From CALXVA01 sp944393025 (GTDB lineage: Bacteria; Bacillota; Clostridia; TANB77; CAG-508), in NCBI GenBank assembly GCA_963931445.1, contig OZ007016.1:310001-374000 (forward strand): a stretch of DNA of 64,000 bases, given 5' to 3'. Below are positions 1 through 7,800 of this stretch, piece after piece. The notes below the pieces were generated by a model that worked only from the letters and a program-made list of their open reading frames with translations, did not search any database and had not been told where the DNA came from. Position 1 is the stretch's first letter. Every line of letters begins with the position of its first letter. The position numbers and the translations under genes were made by a program.

Positions 1-1
1 A

Positions 2-223
2 GATGATACTGCCTCAAATGATGAATTAACACCAGATGATATAATAGTTTTAGAAGATGGTTCAGAAACAACATTGAGAAAAGAAGCTGCAAAAGCAAAA
101 GTTTCGGTAGAAAGATTTACAGAAGAATATAATTCTATGGGTGGAAAAACACCTGATGAAAAAATAGATTCTATTCATGAAGAAATTGAAGAAGAATTTG
201 GTGCTCCAACAAGAAACAGATAA
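2..223 (+). CDS. 3' end of an unrecognised protein (partial)
   Basis: The frame is open from the left edge of the window and ends at a TAA, giving the last 73 residues of a protein whose start lies outside. The piece is acidic and hydrophilic, with no membrane segment or known motif, and finishes in EEEFGAPTRNR. No function can be assigned. The next gene begins about 110 bases later behind its own hairpin leader, so the two are probably separate transcripts. Confidence 0.6.
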   Translation, partial: DDTASNDELTPDDIIVLEDGSETTLRKEAAKAKVSVERFTEEYNSMGGKTPDEKIDSIHEEIEEEFGAPTRNR

Positions 224-281
224 AAATATTTAAGAGTTTATTTAAAATATATAAAAAATATTATATTTTTTTATTACACAG

Positions 282-329
282 TATAATTCATAAAGAATCA
301 CTTTCTAAAATATAATTTAGAAGGTGATT
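282..329 (+). promoter_or_regulatory. -10 box and hairpin that buries the ribosome binding site of the carboxypeptidase gene
   Basis: A TATAAT lies at 282-287, with only a weak -35. Immediately downstream, AATCACTTTCTAAA (296-309) pairs with TTTAGAAGGTGATT (316-329) with one G-U pair. The 3' arm contains the AAGGTGA Shine-Dalgarno of the following gene and is followed by TTTTT. The RNA would therefore begin almost directly with a hairpin that masks the ribosome site, or the same stem could act as a terminator for transcription from upstream. Confidence 0.55.
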
Positions 330-333
330 TTTA

Positions 334-1647
334 ATGTTAAAAAAAAGATTATTAAAAATAATATTGATATTAAATTTACTAATTATAATTAATACAACAA
401 ATGTTATAGCAATAAATATTGTACAAAACGAAAGTATAAAAATAAATGAATTAGATCAAGTAAACGAGATAATTGAAGAAAATAAAATAAATTTAGAAGA
501 AACAGAAAATGAAGAAGTAGATCTAAAACAAATACAAGAAGAAGTGTTAGAAACTTCAGCACAAGTAGAAAAATTACAGATAGATTCAAGAATAGGATTA
601 ATTTATGATAGAGCTTCTGGTAATGTATTATATGAAAAAAATGGATATAAACAAACACCTATGGCAAGTACAACGAAAATTCTTACATCAATAGTGGTAT
701 TAGAAAATGCTAATTTATCAGATGTTGTTATAGTAGATTCAAAAGCAGCAAGTACAGGAGGATCTAGATTAGGATTAAAGAAAAATGACAAAATAACAGT
801 AAATGACTTATTATATGGACTTATGTTATGTTCTGGAAATGATGCAGCAGTAGCATTAGCAATTCATGTGGGAGGAAGTATAGATGGATTTGCAAATTTA
901 ATGAATGAAAAATCAAAAGAATTAGGGCTTACGAGCTCACATTTTGTAGTACCACATGGATTAGATAATGAAGAACATTATACAACAGCATATGAATTAG
1001 CCAAAATAACAGATTATGCTTTAAAAATTGATAAAATTAAAGAAATTGTTGGAAATAGAACAGCAACAGTATATATTAATGGGATTCCTAAAACAATAAA
1101 TAATACAAATAAATTATTAGGAAATGTTTTAGGAGTTTATGGAGTAAAAACTGGATTTACCAATGGAGCTGGAAGATGTTTAGTAACAGCTTGTAAAAGA
1201 GATGATTTAGATATAATAACAGTTATAATAGGAGCAGATACAAGTACAATAAGAAGTAAAGATACTATAAAACTAGTTGAATATGCATATAAAGAATTTA
1301 AAATTGTTAATATAAAAGAAATAGTAGAAAAACAATTTATAAATTGGGAACAAGTAAATTCTGGAAGAATATTTATTAATAAAGGAATAAAGGATAAAGT
1401 AAAATTGAATATATCAAGTATTCCATTTACAAATATGGCAATAAAAAATGATGAAATAAATAAAATAAATGTAGAAATAAATGCAATATATTATTTAGAA
1501 GCACCAGTAAAACAAGGAGAAATATTAGGAAACTTAAAAGTAGTATTAAATAATAAAATTATTTCAGTATTACAAATTTATTCTCAAGAAGAAATAAAGA
1601 AGAAAGATATAAAAGAGTATTTAACAGAATTATTAAGAGTATTTTAA
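334..1647 (+). CDS. D-alanyl-D-alanine carboxypeptidase (serine, DacF/PBP5 type)
   Basis: This is a low-molecular-weight penicillin-binding protein that removes the terminal D-Ala from peptidoglycan stem peptides outside the membrane. An N-terminal hydrophobic segment (about residues 5-26) serves as signal peptide or anchor. It is followed by an acidic linker (about 30-80) that is longer than usual. The three catalytic motifs of the family are intact: SxxK as STTK (S112, K115), SGN at 167-169 and KTG at 272-274. A beta-rich C-terminal domain (about 325-400) matches the PBP5 C-terminal domain. The usual C-terminal amphipathic anchor is not obvious. The start is fixed by AGAAGGTGA seven bases before ATG, although that site lies in a hairpin. 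The gene is monocistronic, ending at a terminator that an insertion sequence has entered. DacF and DacB of spore formers are the closest named relatives, but which one cannot be decided here. Confidence 0.92.
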   Translation: MLKKRLLKIILILNLLIIINTTNVIAINIVQNESIKINELDQVNEIIEENKINLEETENEEVDLKQIQEEVLETSAQVEKLQIDSRIGLIYDRASGNVLYEKNGYKQTPMASTTKILTSIVVLENANLSDVVIVDSKAASTGGSRLGLKKNDKITVNDLLYGLMLCSGNDAAVALAIHVGGSIDGFANLMNEKSKELGLTSSHFVVPHGLDNEEHYTTAYELAKITDYALKIDKIKEIVGNRTATVYINGIPKTINNTNKLLGNVLGVYGVKTGFTNGAGRCLVTACKRDDLDIITVIIGADTSTIRSKDTIKLVEYAYKEFKIVNIKEIVEKQFINWEQVNSGRIFINKGIKDKVKLNISSIPFTNMAIKNDEINKINVEINAIYYLEAPVKQGEILGNLKVVLNNKIISVLQIYSQEEIKKKDIKEYLTELLRVF

Positions 1648-1683
1648 GAAAGAGAAGATAGAATATTTTGGTTTTATAATATT

Positions 1684-1714
1684 AGTTGGAGTAGATAAAC
1701 TCCAACTATTTTTT
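1684..1714 (+). terminator. Terminator of the carboxypeptidase gene, interrupted by the IS
   Basis: AGTTGGAG pairs perfectly with CTCCAACT across an 8-base loop and is followed by ATTTTTT. The 3' arm and T-run are part of the 14-bp sequence found again after the insertion sequence, so the IS entered at the end of this terminator. Confidence 0.85.
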
Positions 1715-1715
1715 A
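1702..1715. repeat. Left copy of the 14-bp target-site duplication
   Basis: CCAACTATTTTTTA occurs here and again at 3722-3735, exactly bracketing the inverted repeats of the IS30 element. The duplicated bases are the 3' arm and T-tract of a transcription terminator. Confidence 0.85.
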
Positions 1716-1738
1716 GTTAAATAAAAAGTTAAATGCAC
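1716..1738 (+). repeat. Left terminal inverted repeat of the IS30 element
   Basis: Aligned to the complement of 3699-3721 it matches at about 16 of 23 positions, with the block AAATGCAC fully conserved. It abuts the left target duplication directly. Confidence 0.75.
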
Positions 1739-1784
1739 GATTAACATAAGAATAATGCATTTAGTCATAGACAAGTAGGAATAA

Positions 1785-1860
1785 ATTGTCAATGAAAGAA
1801 ATGTATAAAAAGAGCAAGCTCCTTGCTCAACTTCTTTATGCCATTTCTGTAATTGACAAT
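1785..1860. other. Large imperfect hairpin in the IS left end
   Basis: ATTGTCAAT, AGAAATG, ATAAA and GAGCAAG on the left recur in reverse complement on the right in the same order, with only small internal loops, so the 76 bases fold into one long stem. It has no T-tract and lies upstream of the transposase promoter. It may block read-through transcription into the transposase or may serve as a DNA structure in transposition. The role is inferred. Confidence 0.6.
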
Positions 1861-1886
1861 AAAAAATATATATTAAAATGTTGAAG

Positions 1887-1930
1887 GGCGGTTAGCACAA
1901 TTTGTGTTAACCGCCTAAAAAAGGTATAAT
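1887..1930 (+). promoter_or_regulatory. Hairpin carrying the -35 box of the transposase promoter
   Basis: GGCGGTTAGCACAA pairs with TTGTGTTAACCGCC (1902-1915) with one mismatch. The start of the 3' arm, TTGTGT (1902-1907), is 17 bases before a TATAAT at 1925-1930, so the -35 element would be inside the palindrome. A stable stem there could act as an operator or restrain expression of the transposase. Confidence 0.6.
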
Positions 1931-1966
1931 ATATATGTCTGCTTGTTGTTTGTTGGGAGGGAATTA

Positions 1967-3241
1967 ATGGAAACAGAACATATACCTAATAAACATCTAA
2001 CATATGAGGAAAGAAATTTCATAGAAATAGGATTAAATAACGGAAGAAATTTTGCAGAAATAGCTAAAGATATAAATAAAGATAGAACTACAGTAATGAG
2101 AGAAGTCCAAAAAAGAAAATTCCGAAAGAATCCAAGTAAATTCAACAACAGAGGAAGCTTATGTAAAAGCAGATATGAATGCAACAGATTTGATTGTGAT
2201 AAAAAGAAGGAATGTTATGAAGAAGATATTTGCTACAAATTAACAGGAGCCCCATATGTATGCAACGCATGTGAACAAAAGCATAAATGTAGAAAAATAA
2301 AATATTACTACTATGCAAAATTTGCAAATGATGAATATAGTGAGAATTTACGAACATCGAGATATGGAATCAATCAAACAAAAGAAGATATATATGATTT
2401 AGATAAACTAATAACACCATTGATAAAGGAAAAACATCAAAGTATAAGTCATATATATGCAAACCACCCAGATGAAATAACATTTTCAAGAGCGACAATG
2501 TATAACTATGTAGATTTAGGAGTGTTTTCATTTAAAAATATAGATTTACCAAGGAAAGTGAAATATAAGAAGAGAAAAGAGAGTAAGAAACAGCGAATAA
2601 GAAGAGAAACAGCAATACGAAAAGGAAGAACATATGAAGATTTTAAAGAATATATAGGAAAACATCCAGACAGTTCGATAGTAGAAATGGATACAGTAGA
2701 AGGAATAAAAGGTGGAAAGGTATTTTTAACACTGTTAATAATACAAAGTAAATTAATGTTAATATATTTACTAGAACAAAAGACGATGGAGTGCGTAACC
2801 AAAGCAATAACTAGAATAAAAGAAATATTAGGAATAGAGACATTTAAGAAAGTATTTGAAGTAATACTAACAGATAATGGACCGGAATTTTTTAATCCGC
2901 TAAGTATAGAAGAAGATGAAAAGACAGGAGAAATAATAAGTCATGTATTTTACTGTGACCCAGAAGCATCATGGCAAAAAGGGGCAATAGAAAAAAATCA
3001 TGAATACATAAGATATGTGCTACCAAAATGGACATCGTTTAATGAGTTAACACAAGAGAAAGTTAATATATTAATGAGTAATATAAATAGTACGAGTAGA
3101 GATATATTAAACGGAATGACACCATATGATGCTACTCTAACGATTTTAACAAAAGAACAAATGGAAAAATTAGGAACAATAAAAATAGAAGCAGATGAAG
3201 TAAGTTTATCACCAAGCCTAATGAAAGAAGGTGATAAATAA
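1967..3241 (+). CDS. IS30-family transposase
   Basis: This DDE transposase would cut and join the ends of its element. The N-terminus (about residues 8-50, with YEERNFIEIGLNNGRNFAEIA) is the helix-turn-helix domain typical of IS30 members. A cysteine-rich stretch (about 60-105, with repeated CxxxxxC pairs) suggests a zinc-binding region. The integrase core follows, with the first acid in EMDTVEG, the second in LTDNGPEF and the last in the KGAIEKNHEYIR segment. At 424 residues it is slightly longer than classical IS30 transposases. The ATG is chosen over an upstream TTG because GGGAGG lies six bases before it. The stop codon overlaps the start of the small downstream frame (TAATG), so the two are translationally coupled. 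Confidence 0.93.
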   Translation: METEHIPNKHLTYEERNFIEIGLNNGRNFAEIAKDINKDRTTVMREVQKRKFRKNPSKFNNRGSLCKSRYECNRFDCDKKKECYEEDICYKLTGAPYVCNACEQKHKCRKIKYYYYAKFANDEYSENLRTSRYGINQTKEDIYDLDKLITPLIKEKHQSISHIYANHPDEITFSRATMYNYVDLGVFSFKNIDLPRKVKYKKRKESKKQRIRRETAIRKGRTYEDFKEYIGKHPDSSIVEMDTVEGIKGGKVFLTLLIIQSKLMLIYLLEQKTMECVTKAITRIKEILGIETFKKVFEVILTDNGPEFFNPLSIEEDEKTGEIISHVFYCDPEASWQKGAIEKNHEYIRYVLPKWTSFNELTQEKVNILMSNINSTSRDILNGMTPYDATLTILTKEQMEKLGTIKIEADEVSLSPSLMKEGDK

Positions 3242-3444
3242 TGGAATATAATAACTTTTTCAAATGGGTAGAATCAGTATATAGAATAGACATAACAAAA
3301 AATCTCCAAAATACAATAAAAGAGCATTTTGGAGACGACCTAAATATCTACACTGACCAAGACTTGTATGAACAGTCTCGAAAAATCATACAAGATTATA
3401 AAAGTCAGTACTACTACCGTAGAAAATACTGGTTTGATGAGTAG
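3241..3444 (+). CDS. Small second ORF of the IS30 element, unknown function
   Basis: It encodes 67 residues, starting at the ATG that overlaps the transposase stop. A Shine-Dalgarno-like AGAAGGTGA lies 8 bases upstream inside the transposase gene, so translation looks genuine. The protein is charged and rich in aromatic residues, ending DYKSQYYYRRKYWFDE, with no recognisable domain. Classical IS30 elements have one gene, so this may be an accessory factor, a regulator of transposition or a hitchhiking frame. It lies entirely between the element's inverted repeats. Confidence 0.65.
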   Translation: MEYNNFFKWVESVYRIDITKNLQNTIKEHFGDDLNIYTDQDLYEQSRKIIQDYKSQYYYRRKYWFDE

Positions 3445-3698
3445 TATTTTCTAGGTTCAAAAAAATTAACAACAAGCAGACATATAACTAAATAAGTAAA
3501 AATAGCAAAAGTGCATTTTAGTGTGGATTTTTAAAAAACTAAATGAATTTTTGCTGTTTGTCATGCCTAAAAATAAAAATAATTTTTTTGAAACTAATAT
3601 AATTATACCAAAAATAAACAAAAAATGGAATAGTAAACGCAAAAAAAGCCATGAAATCGTGCATTTAATTGTGGACATAAGTTGTTTAGTAGTAAAGT

Positions 3699-3721
3699 GT
3701 GCATTTCAAATTAGATTCAAC
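3699..3721 (-). repeat. Right terminal inverted repeat of the IS30 element
   Basis: This is the partner of the left end: its complement starts GTTGAATCTAATTTG and shares the inner AAATGCAC block. It abuts the right target duplication. Confidence 0.75.
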
Positions 3722-3735
3722 CCAACTATTTTTTA
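3722..3735. repeat. Right copy of the 14-bp target-site duplication
   Basis: It is identical to 1702-1715. Removing the IS and one copy would rebuild the carboxypeptidase terminator followed by AGCAATTAAAC. Confidence 0.85.
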
Positions 3736-3758
3736 AGCAATTAAACTTTAAAATCTTA

Positions 3759-3787
3759 TTGAATAATATGAAAAAATATTGTATATT
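3759..3787 (+). promoter_or_regulatory. Promoter of the small hydrophobic peptide
   Basis: TTGAAT and TATATT are separated by exactly 17 bases. The predicted transcript start (about 3794) falls at the 5' edge of the hairpin that holds the ribosome binding site. Confidence 0.6.
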
Positions 3788-3790
3788 AAA

Positions 3791-3827
3791 ATAGCCTTTC
3801 GGCAATAAGCTAGAAAGGAGGTGCTAT
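3791..3827 (+). promoter_or_regulatory. 5' hairpin that partly hides the Shine-Dalgarno of the small peptide
   Basis: ATAGC pairs with GCTAT and CTTTC with GAAAG, leaving GAGGT as a bulge, so the AAGGAGG site is half in the stem. Structured 5' ends that limit translation are characteristic of type I toxin mRNAs. Folding was done by eye. Confidence 0.5.
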
Positions 3828-3835
3828 TTGTACAA

Positions 3836-3904
3836 ATGAAAAAATATATTAAATTATTTGTATTAATCATTGTTCTTTTGCTTCTAAAAGAATTAGATGA
3901 TTAG
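3836..3904 (+). CDS. 22-residue hydrophobic peptide, possible type I toxin
   Basis: The peptide is MKKYIKLFVLIIVLLLLKELDD: lysines, one membrane-spanning helix, then a charged tail. This is the usual plan of type I toxins that insert in the membrane. It has its own promoter, a perfect AAGGAGG, a masking 5' hairpin and two consecutive terminators. Spacing from Shine-Dalgarno to ATG is rather long (about 14 bases). An in-frame GTG overlaps the ribosome site and is unlikely to be used. A regulatory or leader peptide is the alternative. No antisense RNA promoter was proven, and the family is not one I can name. Confidence 0.5.
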   Translation: MKKYIKLFVLIIVLLLLKELDD

Positions 3905-3908
3905 ACAA

Positions 3909-3939
3909 AAAAGACTAGGATTTGCCCTCCTAGTCTTTT
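3909..3939. terminator. First of two related terminators after the small peptide
   Basis: AAAAGACTAGGA pairs perfectly with TCCTAGTCTTTT across TTTGCCC. A-rich and T-rich flanks make it usable from either strand. Confidence 0.8.
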
Positions 3940-3946
3940 ATAATGG

Positions 3947-3981
3947 AAAAAGACTAACCTTTTTGCCCTGTTAGTCTTTTT
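3947..3981. terminator. Second, related terminator
   Basis: AAAAAGACTAAC pairs with GTTAGTCTTTTT across a loop ending TTTTTGCCCT. The stem and loop resemble the preceding terminator, so the pair looks like a diverged duplication. One could serve the peptide mRNA and the other an RNA from the opposite strand. Confidence 0.8.
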
Positions 3982-4171
3982 CAAGTGCTACATTTTTACA
4001 AATGTTATACATTAAATTATTCTGCTTATAAGCTATATATAGTATACTACATTAATTATAATATGTCAAATAATATTTTTTATTCAAAAATTAATATAGT
4101 TACTATATTAATCTACATATAGACCATATCTCCTATCATTTTAAGTAATAACCGTTTAAACTTATTAAAAT

Positions 4172-4245
4172 TGGAGGCGACACCCGGATTCGAACCGGGG
4201 ATCAGAGTTTTGCAGACTCGTGCCTTACCACTTGGCTATATCGCC
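4172..4245 (-). tRNA. tRNA-Cys (anticodon GCA)
   Basis: The minus strand reads GGCGATATAGCCAAGTGG and ends in an encoded CCA. The anticodon loop is CTGCAAA, giving anticodon GCA, and the T arm carries GGTTCGAATCC. Length is 74 bases with all four arms visible. It lies 65 bases downstream of a tRNA-Gly on the same strand, probably in one transcript. Confidence 0.96.
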
Positions 4246-4310
4246 ATAAAATTATTATAATATATATATATGTAATCAAAATTATAAATATTACAAATAT
4301 ATAATAAAAA

Positions 4311-4386
<76 letters not shown>

Positions 4387-4731
4387 ATATTATATAAAAA
4401 TAACAATTAATATAATAGCAAAAAAAAATGTAAAAGTCAATACAAAGATATATATTTTTCTATTTAATTAAAATACTTACTATTAACAGAATAAAGCATT
4501 GTATATATAATTTTGTACTATCACATTAATACATATAAGTTTTGTATCGTGTAAATTTTAAAATTGTAATGATTTCCCTAAGGAATACATGATAAATATC
4601 ATAAAAAACATTGAAAATGTTACAAAAATGTAATATAATTGTAATATATTAGTTATAAAATACAATACAAATGTCCGTAGACATATATTATTCATATATG
4701 TAATATATGGAAATATAACCATAAAATTGTA
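4387..4731. other. Gene-free AT-rich stretch upstream of the surface protein
   Basis: No frame of useful length, RNA gene or clear terminator was seen. The DNA is very AT-rich with many ATATAT runs, which would suit a divergent promoter region serving the tRNA pair to the left and the surface protein to the right. Confidence 0.5.
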
Positions 4732-4760
4732 TTGACTTAATATTTGAATATAAGTAAAAT
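4732..4760 (+). promoter_or_regulatory. Promoter of the surface protein gene
   Basis: TTGACT and TAAAAT are separated by 17 bases, about 40 bases before the start codon. A second TATAAT-like box follows shortly after. Confidence 0.65.
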
Positions 4761-4803
4761 ATATAATAATGATGCTAAATGGTAAAAAAGGATGGTAGTA
4801 AAT

Positions 4804-7800
4804 ATGAAATTTAAAAAATCAGTAGTATTAACATTAATAGTTTTAGTATTAGTTTTAATATTGGGAAATTTTAGCATAACTAATGCTGCAACAGGAAGTA
4901 AATATTTAGGACTAAAAATGCTTAGAGCATCTGGATTTGGATATAAAGCAATTGAAAAGAATATATGGAAAATAGTAGAAAATTCAGATAGTAGTGGCTC
5001 TACATTTAACTATGATAATACAATATATTGTTTAAAAGGTGGACCAGGTTTTGGATCTGCTGATTTTGGTGGTGGAACTCCAGTTATAAAACACTATACA
5101 AGATTTTATGATATGAAACAACCAGAAACAATAGAAAGTCCATATAAAGAAGCATTACCAGATACAAATAGTAATACATATAAAGCTTTATTATGGTTAT
5201 TAGAACATGTATATGTAGCACCATCATCAACAGCATCATCAGAAGAAATTGAACAAGCACAAGAATATAGAGAGATGTTATTAACTAATGCAGGAATAAA
5301 TGGTGGTTATTTAACAGATGAAGATATAGATGTAGTACAACAATTAGCAGTATGGCACTTTACAAATACAGGTGATGAATATGATGTAGGAGATACAAAA
5401 ACTTTTGAATTATATTTAAATGCAATAAAAAATCAAGAATCATCAGAATATTTAGCATTAAGTGATGAAAACGGTGAAGGTGCAACTAATGGTTGGGATA
5501 GAGCAGAAGAAGCTATAACATTATATCAATATTTAGTAGATACAGCAGAAGAACAAGCACCTAATTATGAAGTAACAACATCAAGTAATCCATATAAATT
5601 AACTCAGCTTACCCAAACAGTAAAAACAGAAGGAGAAAATTATATAATAGGGCCATTTAAAATAGAAAAATTAAATGATACAGAAGCTACTTTAGATGGC
5701 AAATTTACATTAAAAGATGGAACAGTAATAACACCAACATTACAAGATGAAAATGGAAGTAAATATAATAGTTTAGAAGAAACTATAGGAAAGAATTTCT
5801 ATATAGTTGTGCCTAAAACAACTAATATTGAAGAAATAACATTTACAATAAGTGGAATGTTTTTTAATACAACTATCGAATACTGGTCTGTAGAAGATCC
5901 AACAAATGAGCAACCAGTAGCAATAATAAAAAGAATAAAAGAAGATTATGAAGATAGTATAAAATTTACACATATACCAGAAAACTTTGATTTGGCGTTA
6001 AGAAAATATATAGTATCTATAAATGGAGTAGAAGTAGAAGAAAGTAGAGAACCACAAATAAGTAGTACAACAATAGAAGATTTAAAAAATGGAAATATAA
6101 CAACTGCTGAAAAAGTACATCCTAAAAATCCTTTAACAGTAAAAACAGGAGATATAGTAAAATATACGATAAGAGTATATAATGAAGGTGACATTGATGG
6201 AATAGTAACACAAATAACAGACTATTTACCAGAAGGATTAAAATTGAAAGAAGATAGCACAGTTAATACAGAAAATGGATGGACTTCAACAGATGGAAAA
6301 ACGATAACAACAGATAAACTAACAGGAAAAGTAATACCTGCATTTGATGGAACAACATTAAGTTATTTAGATGTACAAATAGAATGTGAAGTAGTAGCAA
6401 AAGTATCAGATACTGATATTAAATTAAAAAATATAGCAGAAATAACAGGAGCGACAGATTCAGAAGGAGAATCTGTAATAGATAGAGATTCAACACCAGA
6501 CAATGTAAGAACAGATGAATATGGAGAAACAAGTCAAGAAGATGATGACGATTTTGAAGATTTAATAATATTAGGACAATATTTCGATTTATCTTTAAGA
6601 AAATTTATAATACAAGTAAATGAAACAGAATTAAAAGATTCTAATGGAAATTATTTAAGAGAGCCAAAAGTAGATCTTTCATCTTTAACATCAGGAAGTG
6701 ATACAACAGCTACATATAATCATCCAAAAACTCCATTAGAAGTTGCTATAGGAGATGAAATAATATATACCATAAGAGTATATAATGAGGGACAAATAGA
6801 TGGATATGTTTATGAAATAACAGATTACCTACCAGAAAATTTAGAATTTATTAATGATGAGTTTAATGCTAAATATGGTTGGAGTATATCAGGAGATGGA
6901 AGAAGCGTTTCAACAGATATTACTTCACCAGATACTCAATATTCAGCAAGTAGAGACACAATTTATGCAGATAGAAAAGAAGATACAGATAAAGTAATAT
7001 TAGAAGCATTTGATGGAACAACTTTAGATTATATAGATGTACAAATAAAATGTAAAATAAAATCTACAGCAAAACCAGAAGAAAAATTAACTAACTTAGC
7101 AGAAATAACAAAGTTTACAGATGCAAACAAAGAAGAAATTATTGATAGAGATTCAAAAGAAGATAATATTACAATTCCTTCAGATGAAACATTACCAAAT
7201 TATAAAGATGAAGAAATAAATGCAGGACATGAATATATACCAGGACAAGAAGATGATGATGACTTTGAAAAAATAGTTATTAAAAAGTTTGATTTAGCAT
7301 TAAGAAAATTTATAGTAGGAGTAAATGAGAAATCAATAACAGATAGATATCCGATATTTAATAATAATAACGGTAAATACACATATACTCATACAAAAGA
7401 ACCTGTTGAAGTTCAAACAGGAGATATAGTAACATATACAATAAGAGTATATAATGAGGGAGATATAGCAGGCTATGCTCAAGAAGTAAAAGATGATTTA
7501 CCAGAAGGATTGGAATTCTTACCAGATAATACAACGAATATTAACTATAGATGGGTAATGTATAATGAGCAAGGCGAGGTTACAGAAAATGTAGAAGAAG
7601 CAAAAACAATAAGAACAGATTACTTATCAAAAGAGCAAGAAGAAGAATCTGGAAGAGATAATTTAATAGAAGCATTTGATGAAGAAACAATGGAAGAACC
7701 AGATTTTAAAGAAGTAAAAATAGCATTTAAAGTAACAGAACCAAATACATCAGATAGAATATTAATAAATACAGCAGAAATATCAGAAGATGCAAATGAA

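Larger units (their letters stand above)
1716..3721 (+). mobile_element. Complete IS30-family insertion sequence, 2006 bp
   Basis: The limits are set by imperfect terminal inverted repeats (GTTAAATAAAAAGTTAAATG against the complement of the right end, which ends CAAATTAGATTCAAC) and a 14-bp direct target repeat on either side. Inside are a full-length IS30-type transposase and a second small frame. About 250 bases of structured non-coding DNA lie at the left end and about 270 at the right. Further copies of the core TGCATTT near the right end (around 3513, 3661 and 3701) look like subterminal transposase sites. IS30 relatives such as IS1630 are known to target and duplicate terminator-like inverted repeats, which agrees with the insertion site here. 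Confidence 0.88.

Noticed and set aside
1785..1860. Transcription terminator before the transposase
   Set aside because: The stem is imperfect and no T-run follows, so it was listed as a structure of unknown role.
3521..3736. 71-residue frame at the right end of the IS
   Set aside because: It crosses the inverted repeat and the target duplication and ends in host DNA, so it cannot be a gene of the element. No ribosome site was seen.
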